NCBI GenBank assembly: GCA_024233395.1
Contig: JACKPR010000002.1
Coordinates: 62,001 to 126,000 of the forward strand
Source: Chlamydiales bacterium
Lineage (GTDB): Bacteria > Chlamydiota > Chlamydiia > Chlamydiales > Simkaniaceae
DNA: 64,000 nt
Direction of reading: 5' to 3'
Below are positions 15,109 through 24,545 of the stretch, piece after piece. The position numbers and the translations under genes are program-made. Every line of letters begins with the position of its first letter. The first letter of the stretch is position 1. Under the pieces are notes generated by a model. It had not been told where the DNA came from, did not search any database, and saw only the letters and a list, made by a program, of their open reading frames with translations.

Positions 15109-16905
15109 TTATAAATTCTCAGGAATTTTTATTAAAGGAGGAGCCCCCTTAATTCCATCAAATTTTTTGGCAAGTTCAAGGATTTCTTCCTCAGAACACC
15201 GCCCACTTTGAATTTGAATTTTAATCCGTTCTCTCTCTTCCATCCAATGACGCTGAAGCATCTTTGTAACAGTTTCTATGACTCCTTCTTCAGCCCTTTC
15301 AGTATTAACTTTCTTTTGAACAATTTCTGAAAAAAGAAGTTGTTCCTCAGGGTTTTCGAGATTATTCGCAAGACTTAAAAGATCGGTATTTTTTTCTCGT
15401 GCAATATTGTCCATATAATAAGAAAAAAGACGACGACAAATGGGTGTACTAAAATGTTCGGGCCTAAGATTTTCCTTAATAATTTGAAAGAGTTTTGGTG
15501 AAGAATCACTTAAAAGATAGAGCCATCTTAATAAATCGGTTTCTAAAACCCTGTCAGGGTTTACTTCGATTTCGGAAAGAGAACCCTCTCGCTTAACATA
15601 AGTAGACCGACGCATCTCTTCTTGACCAACACCTACAAGTTTTTCTGGAACTTGAGTTAAGCGGGCAAGTTTTCGAAGGGACTCATGAATCATGAGAGGA
15701 TGATCCCAACTTCGAATTCTTTGAACAATCGTTTGAATCAAATGATTTTTTTGTGAAGGGGAAGAGAGATCGGTATCTTTAGAAAAATAGCCTAATAGAA
15801 AGGAAAGATAATCCTCAGCTTTTTCAAGGAGCTCAATGAAAGCTAAAGGTCCCTGCTCCTTTAAGATTGTATCAGGATCCATTCCTAAAGGGATCGGAAT
15901 CACATAGACTTCAACCCCTTCCTTTTGAAAGAGATTTCCTATCTTTGAAGCTGCTACAATTCCAGCTTCATCTCCATCAAGGGCGAGATAAACTTTAGTA
16001 ATTCCTAAGTTCAAAAGTTCTTTGACATGATCTTCGGTAAAAGCTGTTCCCTGCCCTGCTACTGTAATATTAAAACCTGCTTGAATGAGACGTAGGGCAT
16101 CAATTTGCCCTTCTACAATGATTGCTCGCTTTTCTTTAGCAATCCTCCTTCTTGAAAAACTCAAACCATAAAGGGTATGAGACTTTTTGAAGAGCGGAGT
16201 TTCAGGGGTGTTGATATATTTTGGCCCAAAGGTTTCATCATCAATTTTTCGTGCTGAAAACCCTATGACTCCTCCAGAAACATCAAGAATCGGAAAAGTG
16301 ATGCGATTGATAAAGAATGCCTTTTTTTTCCCATCGGGTAAGGTCTTTATCAATCCAGCTTTTTCAAGCAAATCGGCTGCAAACCGATGTTTTTGCATAA
16401 ATTTCCCAAATAGAATTCCTCTTTTGGGGGCAAAACCAATTTTAAAAAGATGGATAAATTCTAAATCAAGACCTCGATCATAGAGATATTTTAGAGCAAT
16501 GTGTCCTTCATCACTATGAAGTAAATAGCTGTGATAAAAATCAGATGCTTTTTGAAGGACTTCTTTCAGATCTTTTTTGCTAGGACCACTTGACCGCTTT
16601 TCATATTCAACCTCTTCTAGAGGAACTTGAAACCGCTCAGCAAGAGAATCAACAGCTTCAACAAAACTCATCTTCATATAGCTCATTAAAAAGGCAATCG
16701 CATCTCCATGAGCTCCGCACCCAAAGCAATGATAGTGAGATTCTCCTTTCTGAATCATAAAAGAAGGTGTTTTCTCCTCATGAAAAGGACAAATTCCTTT
16801 GTAAGCACTCCCTGCAGGCTTTAAATTAACATATGACGAAACAACCTCAACGAGATCAATTTTTTCTCTGAGAAGCTCGAGACTTTTTTTAGCGTAAACA
16901 CCCAT
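15109..16905 (-). CDS. dnaG: DNA primase
   Basis: Makes RNA primers at the replication fork. The CHC2 zinc finger is complete (C39, H42, C60, C63 in ICPFHEEKTPSF and YHCFGCGAHG). The RNA-polymerase domain and TOPRIM fold follow (IIVEGQIDALRLIQAGF, VYLALDGDEAG), then the C-terminal helicase-binding part. Length 598 is normal. No Shine-Dalgarno is seen before the ATG. The upstream 230 bases contain a long palindrome and separate it from the divergent small gene next to mutS. Confidence 0.95.
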   Translation of the reverse strand: MGVYAKKSLELLREKIDLVEVVSSYVNLKPAGSAYKGICPFHEEKTPSFMIQKGESHYHCFGCGAHGDAIAFLMSYMKMSFVEAVDSLAERFQVPLEEVEYEKRSSGPSKKDLKEVLQKASDFYHSYLLHSDEGHIALKYLYDRGLDLEFIHLFKIGFAPKRGILFGKFMQKHRFAADLLEKAGLIKTLPDGKKKAFFINRITFPILDVSGGVIGFSARKIDDETFGPKYINTPETPLFKKSHTLYGLSFSRRRIAKEKRAIIVEGQIDALRLIQAGFNITVAGQGTAFTEDHVKELLNLGITKVYLALDGDEAGIVAASKIGNLFQKEGVEVYVIPIPLGMDPDTILKEQGPLAFIELLEKAEDYLSFLLGYFSKDTDLSSPSQKNHLIQTIVQRIRSWDHPLMIHESLRKLARLTQVPEKLVGVGQEEMRRSTYVKREGSLSEIEVNPDRVLETDLLRWLYLLSDSSPKLFQIIKENLRPEHFSTPICRRLFSYYMDNIAREKNTDLLSLANNLENPEEQLLFSEIVQKKVNTERAEEGVIETVTKMLQRHWMEERERIKIQIQSGRCSEEEILELAKKFDGIKGAPPLIKIPENL

Positions 16906-16949
16906 ATTATTTTAAGGATAACTGATCGACTTTTTTGTTGCGATAGCAT

Positions 16950-17112
16950 ATCTTAGTGTAGGACAATTTTTGGAAAGCAGGAAGCAAGCGAGGCAAAGTC
17001 AGGTTTTTTTGACCGACGAATCCCATAGCCAAAGTGCTATGGGTGAGGAGGAAAGGAAATCTGATGAAGCCGCAGCTGCTTATCGATTCCAAAAAATGTC
17101 CTGTACTAAGAT
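16950..17112. repeat. About 163-bp imperfect palindrome between dnaG and mutS
   Basis: The outer arms (16950-16975 and 17087-17112) are inverted copies with about 4 mismatches in 26 (ATCTTAGTGTAGGACAA against ATCTTAGTACAGGACAT when reversed). The centre is a perfect 8-bp hairpin, CCCATAGC (17022-17029) with GCTATGGG (17036-17043). The arms between show weaker inverse similarity. It resembles a nonautonomous intergenic repeat, but no second copy is in this window. Confidence 0.6.
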
Positions 17113-17134
17113 AGCATATCTTAAAACGAAAATA

Positions 17135-17554
17135 ATGAATAAAGCAAACTTCAAAAAAAAGGTCTATCGGAAACTCGACTCTTCCCCCCTTTCGGGAGCG
17201 ATCTCTCTATCCTCTATAACTTCAACAGCAAAACCAAAAAAAATTATTCCCTCTATTGCAACAAAAAGCCTACGCGATAACTTTAAAAAAACGTTTCTTC
17301 CTCTACTCATCGATGTCTTTGAGCTAAGACAAATGATTGATAACTATAAGTCGAATTCTGCAGAAGAAATCGAAAAATCTCCTCAACAGATCCTCGAAAA
17401 ACTCGAAGAACTTCAAGGAGATATCGAAGAGACACAACGGTGGTGCGATGGAGTGATTTTACAAATTGCTAAAGGGATTGAAGAAGCTAGAGAAGCTCTT
17501 GGTGAAAAAGAAGAAAATCTCTTCAAAAGACTGCTTAGGAAAATCAAAAAATGA
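17135..17554 (+). CDS. Small coiled-coil protein of unknown function upstream of mutS
   Basis: Not recognised. The 139-residue product has a basic N-terminus (NKANFKKKVYRK), a middle segment with FLPLLIDVFELRQMIDNY, and a C-terminal half rich in Glu/Lys heptads (EIEKSPQQILEKLEELQGD, EEAREALGEKEENLFKRLLRK), suggesting a coiled coil. Upstream in-frame codons to 16970 fall in the palindrome and are rejected as coding. Its stop overlaps the mutS start by 4 bases (ATGA), so the two are translationally coupled. A short unknown gene between dnaG and mutS is, as I recall, also found in Chlamydia. Confidence 0.6.
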   Translation: MNKANFKKKVYRKLDSSPLSGAISLSSITSTAKPKKIIPSIATKSLRDNFKKTFLPLLIDVFELRQMIDNYKSNSAEEIEKSPQQILEKLEELQGDIEETQRWCDGVILQIAKGIEEAREALGEKEENLFKRLLRKIKK

Positions 17555-20168
17555 CGACAATGCCTCCCCAGAAAATGTCCCCAATGATGAGTCAATGGTA
17601 TGCATGCAAACAAAAGGCTAAAGATGCACTTCTCCTCTTTAGGCTTGGAGATTTTTATGAAGCCTTCTATGAAGATGCAAAACTCCTTTCTGACACGGTA
17701 GATGTGACCTTAACTCAAAGGCAAGGCGTTCCGATGAGTGGAGTCCCTGCCCATGCTGCAGAGGGCTATATTGAAAAACTTGTTGAAAAGGGTTTTCTTG
17801 TTGCTATTGCTGAGCAAACCGAAGATCCGAAAGCTGTTAAAGGCCTTGTTAAAAGAGAAGTTGTTCGTATTGTTTCTCCTGGAACACTTTTGACCTCTCT
17901 TCCAGAAAATGACAACAACTTCTTTGGAGCCCTTTCTCTTTTGAATCAAACACTCGCCCTTGCCCTTCTCGATTTTTCAACGGGAGAATTCCATGTGATG
18001 GAGCTTTCTGGAGTCAAAGAATTGCAAGATGAGCTTTTTCGACGCTGTCCCTCTGAACTCCTTATTTCTAAAAAGGATTGCCAATCTCTTTCCGAAACAG
18101 TGGATGAATTAAAAAAGAGACTCTCCCTGCGAATTACAGAAAGGGAAAACTGGCATTTTGATCATGAAACCGCTTTTCGCTCTCTCACTGATCATTTTGG
18201 AGTTCATACACTTGATGGCTTTGGTCTCAAAGGAATGGCAGCAGGGATCACAGCTGCTGGCTCTCTTCTCCATTATATGCAAGAAGAACTGAATCTAAAT
18301 ACTGCTCATATTAAACAGATTTCTCTTGACCACCTTTCTTCATATCTCTCAATTGATCAAGCAACACAGCGAAATCTCGAACTCACAGAACCTCTTCACA
18401 AAGGAAGTGCTAACTTTACCCTCTTGAAACTTCTCGACCAAACAATGACCCCAATGGGGGCTCGTCTCCTCAAGTCTTGGCTGATTCATCCCCTTCTTTC
18501 TGTGGCAGAAATTCAAAAAAGGCAAGAGGCTATTGAAGAGCTATTAAGCCATTTAGCCATTCGGGATCTTTTACGCCCTGTAAGAGATTTAGAACGCTTA
18601 ATGATGCGCATCTCAACGGGATGTGCGACTCCTCGAGACTTAGTTGCTCTTAAAGTTTCCTTAAGCAAAGCTCCGGAAGTTGCAAAAAGCTTAGCCCCCA
18701 TAAATGCGCCCCTTTTAAAAGATCTTCTTTTTCCCCTATCCATCCCATTACTGAAAAAATCGATCAAACACTCGTTCATGAACCTCCAATTAAATTGGGA
18801 GAAGGAAAAGTGATTCGAGAAGGAGTCAGTCAAGAGCTCGATGAGCTCCGCTCTCTAAAATCGAATAGTCAATCTTGGATTGCCAAGTATCAGACCGAAC
18901 TTAGAGAAATGACAGGAATTAAAACCCTCAAAATCATTTTTAGCAAAGCCTTTGGCTATTGTATTGAGGTAAGCCGAGGACAAGCAGAAAAAATGCCAGA
19001 GACTTTCGTGCGGAGACAAACCCTTGTCAATAATGAACGGTTTATTTCTCCCGAACTCAAAGCTTATGAAGAAAAAATCCTCACTGCTGAAGAAAAAATT
19101 CATGCGATAGAATCATCACTTTATCAAGAGCTTAGAAGAGAGATTGCTAGTCACAGCGATACCATTAATACTATCTCTAAAAGTATTGCTATTCTTGATA
19201 CTCTCCTATCTTTAAGCATTGTTGCTGCAAAAAACCGGTATACTAAACCTCTTGTCGATGAGAGTCATATCATTGAAATTGAAGTGGGGCGCCATCCCGT
19301 CATCGAAGCCTCCCTTTTGGATGATTCTTTTATCCCCAATGATACTTCTCTTGATCAAAACTTGGTTATTATCACCGGACCTAATATGGCTGGGAAGTCT
19401 ACCTACATTCGCCAAGTGGCTCTGATTACTCTTATGGCACAAATGGGTTCCTTTGTTCCTGCACAAAAAGCTCGTTTAGGGATTGTCGATAAAATCTTTA
19501 GTCGTATTGGAGCAAGCGATGATCTTTCTCGGGGTCAATCGACCTTTATGATTGAAATGACTGAAACAGCCAACATCTTAAACAATGCGACCCCTCGCTC
19601 TCTTGTCATTCTCGATGAAATCGGACGAGGAACAAGTACATTTGATGGAATCTCCATTGCATGGGCCGTTGCTGAATATCTCCTTAAAAAAGAATGTAAA
19701 ACGTTATTTGCTACCCATTATTGGGAGCTCACTGAACTTGAAGAGACCCATTCAAATGTAAAAAATGTCCATGTTGCTGTTCAAGAAGCAGCAGATCGAA
19801 TCGTTTTTTTAAGAAAAATTGTTCCAGGAAGTACAGATAAAAGTTACGGCATTCATGTAGCACGCCTTGCCGGCCTCCCCTCTTCAGTTCTTAAACGAGC
19901 TCATGAAGTTCTCCATAAACTTGAAGAAAATGATCTAAATACTCCTGAGTCTCCTCCTTCCAAAGCGCAAGAACAACTCTCTTTTTTCACAGCAGCTCCA
20001 TCCCGTCGCGAAATCGAACTTGAAGCCCTTGCGAACGCGCTTAAAAAACTAAAAATTGATGAAACGACTCCTATTGCAGCTCTTCAAAAACTAAGTCAAT
20101 GGAAGAACGATTTTTCTAAGTCAATGGAAGAACGATTTTTGAGAACTTATGAAACAGCCGCCTCTTGA
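17551..20168 (+). CDS. mutS: DNA mismatch repair protein MutS, frameshifted
   Basis: Mismatch-recognition ATPase, here split over two frames. The first part (17551-18813) has the mismatch-binding domain (LLFRLGDFYEAFYEDAK, with the Phe-x-Glu motif in the form DFYEAF) and the connector and lever domains. The second (open from before 18795 to 20168) has the clamp and the ATPase: Walker A GPNMAGKST, DEIGRGTSTFDG, and FATHYWELT. Homologous sequence leaves frame 1 and resumes in frame 3 between about 18725 and 18760, where runs of T5, C4 and A6 lie. One added base restores an intact protein of about 870 residues. The start overlaps the small gene upstream. Confidence 0.9.
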
Positions 20169-20395
20169 ACCATTTGAGAAACCGCATAGCCCTTTTCTCC
20201 CTTAAATATTGCAAATGATGTCTTGTTCTTCATTTCAAAAATACTTTCATTGAGAGAATAATCGTCTTCATTTTAGTATTATGATTTTGGACAGCCATGA
20301 TTTCTCTCTGCTGAAGAATTAAACAGATGATTTCTCTCCTTAAAAGATATTGAAAACGAAGAACCTTATAGAAATAAAAAATAAAATACAATTTA

Positions 20396-20419
20396 AAGAT
20401 CCTCTATGCAGAGGATCTT
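20396..20419 (-). terminator. Hairpin downstream of the unknown gene at 20428
   Basis: A 9-bp perfect stem (AAGATCCTC with GAGGATCTT) and 6-base loop, only 8 bases beyond the stop at 20428. On the minus strand it is followed by TTTAAATTG, a weak T-run, so termination is likely but not certain. Confidence 0.55.
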
Positions 20420-20427
20420 ATTTGTTT

Positions 20428-20853
20428 TTAGACGGCTACTTTGGAAACCATTCTGAATTGGTCGAAGCTCTTATTCTCTTTAAAAACTTCATTAGAATCG
20501 ACAAGAAGGATCACACAAAACTCTAACCGATCAAAAGGACCCTCTAGTTTTTGTACCCAATCAGTAACCATTGCGACTCTTTTTTCATTCATGATTTTAA
20601 GCATATTGATCCCTGGAATGTTCACTGTTGAGTGTCCAATCTTCATTTTTCTAGGCTCACCAGCTGGCAATTGTTTAAATATTTCACTAGATCTGTAATT
20701 ATTAATGTTTTCCCCATTTGAAAAAACATCCATTGAAATCGTGAGGGTTTTTTCAAGTGTGTTCTTATTTTGTTCAGTGACATGCTCAGTCACATTTTTA
20801 AAAACTTCTTCAGCGATTTCTTGACACTGAGTGCTATCGATTGCTTCGACCAT
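20428..20853 (-). CDS. Conserved-looking hypothetical protein, 141 residues
   Basis: Not recognised. The product is soluble, with a Glu-rich helical N-terminus (CQEIAEEVFKNVTEHVTE), a middle KLPAGEPRKMKIGHSTVNIPG-like part and a C-terminal stretch RLEFCVILLVDSN. It has a good AAGGAG ribosome site 6 bases before the ATG and a hairpin just after the stop, so it is a genuine single-gene unit between mutS and uvrC. No signal peptide or membrane segment is seen. Confidence 0.55.
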   Translation of the reverse strand: MVEAIDSTQCQEIAEEVFKNVTEHVTEQNKNTLEKTLTISMDVFSNGENINNYRSSEIFKQLPAGEPRKMKIGHSTVNIPGINMLKIMNEKRVAMVTDWVQKLEGPFDRLEFCVILLVDSNEVFKENKSFDQFRMVSKVAV

Positions 20854-20931
20854 GATGATCTCCTTACTTTATATAAAAATTTGAGGAAGAGAAAATGATA
20901 TAGCAAGGAATAAAATAATAAAATCATTAAA

Positions 20932-22725
20932 ATGTGGGTTATGACTGAAATCGACTTAGATTCTCTTCCCAAAGAGCCGGGCGTCTATCTCATGAAAGAT
21001 GAGATGGGAAAAATTCTTTACATTGGGAAGGCAAAACAACTTCGCCAGAGGGTAAAACAATATTTTGTCCCTGGACGCGATGGACGGATGATGGTTCCCT
21101 TTTTAACTTGTCAAATCAAGGACATAGAAACCATTGTCACTTTCTCAGAAAAAGAAGCACTTCTCCTTGAAAACAATCTAATTAAACAGCACCAGCCAAA
21201 ATATAACGTCTTATTAAAAGATGATAAGACCTTTATCAGTTTAACTATCAATCATAAACATCAATGGCCCATGATTAAAGTGGTTCGCTATCTTGGCAAA
21301 CCAAAGGGTAACGCTCTTCATTTTGGTCCCTACACAAGTGCTTTTGCTGCAAGACAAACGCTTGATTTGATGACGCGTATCTTTAAGCTCCGTCAATGCG
21401 GTGATCGTGAACTCACCTCAAGAACCCGTCCTTGCCTTCTCTACTCAATTAAAAGATGTCTTGCTCCTTGCGTCTCTAAATGCACTAAAGAAGAATATGA
21501 CCAGGAAGTGAAGAAAGCGATTGATTTTTTAAAAGGAAATGATCGGGAAGTAATCAACCAATTAAAAAAAGAAAGAGACGAGGCTTCTGAAAATCTCGAA
21601 TATGAGCGAGCAGGGGGACTTCATAAAACAATCGAACAAATAGAGCATGTCACACGGAGTCGTCAATCGATTGTCCGCTCTAAAGGAAAAGATTGCGATA
21701 TTTTTGCCCTATACCATGAAGGAACACGCCATGTTATTGCTAAGCTAATGTATCGTGAAGGCTGTCTCATTGGAGCAGACCATTTTAAATTTATTGAGCT
21801 GGCTTCAACGGATGAAGAAATTTGGGAGTCTTTTCTTCTCCAACATTATCAAGAAAAGGGACCACCAGAGGTTCTCCTTCCGATTCAGCTCAAACAACAA
21901 AAAGCTTTAGAAGACATTCTTTCTCTTTCCTTACATTCCCCGAAAAAAGGAGAAAAATATCACCTATTAAAACTTGCTGAAAAAAATGCAAAAGCCCTTT
22001 TTACCGATCAGCAATCGAAAGAAGAACTTCTTCTCGACTTGCAAGAAACATGCGATCTTTCTCATTGTCCTGTTAGGATTGAATGTTTTGATACCTCCAA
22101 TATCTCAGGTACCGATCTCGTTGCATGCATGGTAGGATTTACGGATGGAAAAAGGGATAAAGAAAAAACACGCCTCTTTAAAATTAAAGGTGTCGAAAAA
22201 CCCGATGATTATGGAGCCATGCGAGAAGTCCTCACCCGGCATTATACAAAGGCAAAGGAAAAAGATGAACTTCCAGACCTGACCTTAATTGATGGAGGAA
22301 AAGGGCAACTTAATATTGCTTTAGAAGTCTTTAAAGAACTCGAAATTGCAAGTGTGGATGTTATTTCCCTTGCCAAGGAAGAAGGACGTCATGATAAAGG
22401 GCTCAATTTCGAAAAAATCTTCGTTCCCCATAAAAATGATCCACTATTCCTCTCTCCTCGCTCTCCCACTCTTTTTATCCTTCAACAAATAAGGGACGAA
22501 GCCCATCGTGTGGCTATTTCTTACCATCGCAAAAGGCGGAGTAAGAGATTGATCCAAACAGAGCTTGATGAGATTCCTGGAATCGGCCCCAAAAAACGGA
22601 CCCTTCTCCTTAAAACTTTTGGAAGTGTAAAACAAGTAAAAGAGGCCACAAAAGAAGCCTTAAAAAAGGTCAATGGGTTAAACAGCCGCGATATAGATGC
22701 GATTATTAAGTTTCAACGAAAGTAA
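20932..22725 (+). CDS. uvrC: UvrABC excinuclease subunit C
   Basis: Makes the two cuts around a lesion in nucleotide excision repair. The N-terminal GIY-YIG nuclease is clear (GVYLMKDEMGKILYIGKAK), the UVR segment lies around EASENLEYERAGGLHKTI, the RNase H-like C-terminal nuclease has IECFDTSNISGTDLVACMV and LTLIDGGKGQL, and a helix-hairpin-helix DNA-binding end has LDEIPGIGPKKRTLLL. Length 597 is normal. A second in-frame ATG at 20941 may be the start; neither has a clear ribosome site. It overlaps the convergent gene at 22706 by 20 bases. Confidence 0.95.
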   Translation: MWVMTEIDLDSLPKEPGVYLMKDEMGKILYIGKAKQLRQRVKQYFVPGRDGRMMVPFLTCQIKDIETIVTFSEKEALLLENNLIKQHQPKYNVLLKDDKTFISLTINHKHQWPMIKVVRYLGKPKGNALHFGPYTSAFAARQTLDLMTRIFKLRQCGDRELTSRTRPCLLYSIKRCLAPCVSKCTKEEYDQEVKKAIDFLKGNDREVINQLKKERDEASENLEYERAGGLHKTIEQIEHVTRSRQSIVRSKGKDCDIFALYHEGTRHVIAKLMYREGCLIGADHFKFIELASTDEEIWESFLLQHYQEKGPPEVLLPIQLKQQKALEDILSLSLHSPKKGEKYHLLKLAEKNAKALFTDQQSKEELLLDLQETCDLSHCPVRIECFDTSNISGTDLVACMVGFTDGKRDKEKTRLFKIKGVEKPDDYGAMREVLTRHYTKAKEKDELPDLTLIDGGKGQLNIALEVFKELEIASVDVISLAKEEGRHDKGLNFEKIFVPHKNDPLFLSPRSPTLFILQQIRDEAHRVAISYHRKRRSKRLIQTELDEIPGIGPKKRTLLLKTFGSVKQVKEATKEALKKVNGLNSRDIDAIIKFQRK

Positions 22726-23203
22726 GTAAAAACCGGTTTTGGTAACCCAAGCGACGCGCTAAAATTTCTCCAAGTTCTTCTTCTACTTTCTCTAAAAAAT
22801 CTTCCTCTTTTTCTTGGGGGAGAGAAACAATGAGTTCAATCATTGACTTTCCCTTGATCGCAATATCATTTACAGGGTTTTTCCCTGGGAAAAGAGCTTT
22901 AAAATAGGTGGAAACAGCATCTCGAATCACCTTTTCATCGACTTGAACCTTTGTTCCTCTCATCTCAACTTGAAAATAGCTTCGACGATTCATCAGATAA
23001 AGAAGGATGAATAGCAAAGCACCAAATCCAATCAATGCTCCCCCAATAGCATAACAAAGATCTGAGGGGTGGATGAGTAAATTCATTAACTGAATACGAA
23101 AATAGTCAGCATATGGAAGGGCAAGGAAAAGGGCACCCATTCCAAAAATAAGAAAAATCACAAAAAAATGGACAGCTGAAAAAAGGAGATTCCCAGAGCG
23201 CAT
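22706..23203 (-). CDS. AmaP-like membrane protein (alkaline shock associated)
   Basis: Two hydrophobic segments in residues 8-30 and 48-70 (FFVIFLIFGMGALFLALP and GGALIGFGALLFILLYLM), then a soluble domain of about 90 residues with KVQVDEKVIRDAVSTYFK and IELIVSLPQEKEEDFLEKV. This is the layout of AmaP, the membrane anchor of Asp23 in Firmicutes, and the next gene upstream is an Asp23-family protein with 14 bases between. A GGAG lies 6 bases before the ATG. The exact role, probably in envelope stress or protein anchoring, is inferred. Confidence 0.65.
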   Translation of the reverse strand: MRSGNLLFSAVHFFVIFLIFGMGALFLALPYADYFRIQLMNLLIHPSDLCYAIGGALIGFGALLFILLYLMNRRSYFQVEMRGTKVQVDEKVIRDAVSTYFKALFPGKNPVNDIAIKGKSMIELIVSLPQEKEEDFLEKVEEELGEILARRLGYQNRFLLTFVET

Positions 23204-23217
23204 CTCTTTCTCCTCAA

Positions 23218-23670
23218 TTAAAACTCTTCCGAGCTAAATTCCTCGTCTTCTTTTTCCATTTCCTCTTCGATAATTCTCTCTAGAGGTTCATCTGCAATCA
23301 GAGCTTTAAAGACAACATGAACAACAGAAACATGAAGTCCTGTCAACTGGCATACTTCTGCTGCAATCTTCGTCTGAATTTCCTCAGCTTTTTCTGGAAT
23401 AGAAATCCCATGAGCAATATTGACTTCAACCTTAATGCTCACAGAGTGATTCTTTGAATCTTGCTCGACATGAATCCCTTTAATGCGTTCATTTCCTTCA
23501 CGGCCAAGAAGATTATCAAGGAGTGTTCCTTCAAGAAGAGCCACCCCTTCAATCTCTGCTAGGCATTTAATGACGATTGCTTGGAAAACACGGGTTTCTA
23601 TATCCCGGACAAAAACAGTATCTGCAAACATAAGTTCTTTTGTATCGAGTTCTTTAAACTGATCGTGCAC
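23218..23670 (-). CDS. Asp23/Gls24 family envelope stress protein
   Basis: The Asp23/Gls24 domain covers most of the 150 residues: DIETRVFQAIVIKCLAEIEG, LLDNLLGREGNERIKGIHVE, and SIKVEVNIAHGISIPEKAEEI, QTKIAAEVCQLTGLHVSVVHVVF. The tail is acidic. It starts with GTG after an AGGAAG site and is followed by an AmaP-like membrane partner. In Gram-positives the pair sits at the membrane and answers alkaline or envelope stress; in chlamydiae the function is not established. Confidence 0.8.
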   Translation of the reverse strand: MHDQFKELDTKELMFADTVFVRDIETRVFQAIVIKCLAEIEGVALLEGTLLDNLLGREGNERIKGIHVEQDSKNHSVSIKVEVNIAHGISIPEKAEEIQTKIAAEVCQLTGLHVSVVHVVFKALIADEPLERIIEEEMEKEDEEFSSEEF

Positions 23671-23749
23671 GTTCTTCCTACCTATTCCTTAGTGTTTTTT
23701 CCAAGTTTATCTTAAGCGGATCTATATATCCAAGAAAAGATTAGGGAGT

Positions 23750-23793
23750 CTAATCAATTACACTGCGTTGCTTTAATTGATTACACGCCCTAG
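23750..23793. repeat. Short inverted repeat at the end of a gene
   Basis: TAATCAATTA (23751-23760) and TAATTGATTA (23774-23783) are exact inverse copies around CACTGCGTTGCTT. Part of the unit, GCAACGCAGTGTAATTGATTA on the minus strand, matches 14251-14271 with one change. It encodes the last residues of the gene at 23750. Confidence 0.5.
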
Positions 23794-24418
23794 ACATAAG
23801 TCTGAACTTTCCTCTGAGTTCTGCAAGATCTACAGGGGTACCGCAAGGAGCTTTCTTTTCTTTCTCATTAGGTTTTCCTTGAGGATAAAAAGCTGCGTCC
23901 CAAATGCCTTGAATCGCCCAAACCCCTAAACTTCCAAGTGCAAAGATAAACGTTCTCCCTCCAGTTCCCATATTTGTCCAGCAATTATAGAGTTGCTTGA
24001 CCCAACACTCTTGGGTCAATCCCGCTTCTCTTCGATATTCATCACGCAACCCAATCCACACCTCTTTATTAAGGGATTTTGGGGTTTCTGCTACTGCACT
24101 CATTTTAAAAGCATGCTCTAGCTTCAGAGAAAGCAGTTGAACATGTTCATTCTGAACAAATGCAGAATGACCACACTCTTCATCATCAAAATAATGGACT
24201 TTACGCGAAGCTATTGGAATTTGCTCTAGCTTTATCACCGAAGTCCGCGTTTGATCTAGAATTTGAGGATCATCACCTTCACTCGCTAAAAGCTCTTGAG
24301 CTAAATGCAAACAAGCTCCCCTAAGATGGTAGTCTTGCCCCATCGCTATACCCTCACTGGAAACAAATCTCACTGGGAAAACAGCATTATGAAGACATAG
24401 TGTACAATCATGTGACAT
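23750..24418 (-). CDS. Hypothetical protein with one hydrophobic segment
   Basis: Not recognised. The 222-residue product starts with a Cys-rich stretch (HDCTLCLHN), has several acid clusters, and one hydrophobic region about residues 160-175 (TFIFALGSLGVWAIQGIWDA). The end is basic and contains SRACNQL, which is encoded by repeat DNA shared with 14251-14280. It has a purine-rich AAGGGG before the ATG. Isolated between the Asp23 operon and the GYF-domain gene; possibly a lineage-specific membrane protein. Confidence 0.5.
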   Translation of the reverse strand: MSHDCTLCLHNAVFPVRFVSSEGIAMGQDYHLRGACLHLAQELLASEGDDPQILDQTRTSVIKLEQIPIASRKVHYFDDEECGHSAFVQNEHVQLLSLKLEHAFKMSAVAETPKSLNKEVWIGLRDEYRREAGLTQECWVKQLYNCWTNMGTGGRTFIFALGSLGVWAIQGIWDAAFYPQGKPNEKEKKAPCGTPVDLAELRGKFRLMSRACNQLKQRSVID

Positions 24419-24545
24419 TGTATCGCCCCTTTAACCCTTTAGGTTGTTGATTATCAGATAGGATTAAATCGAATGTAAGAAATTTTTTCAACACAATTTT
24501 AATCCCATCTCTGATACACTCGAGAAAAAACTTTAGAGGTCAGCA

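Noticed and set aside
16970..17134. N-terminal extension of the small gene before mutS
   Set aside because: These codons fall within the palindrome and encode low-complexity sequence unlike the rest; the ATG at 17135 is more sensible.
18725..18795. Programmed -1 frameshift in mutS
   Set aside because: The candidate slippery strings (T TTT CCC, G AAA AAA) do not allow full re-pairing of both tRNAs in the zero frame, no downstream pseudoknot is evident, and MutS is not known to use recoding.
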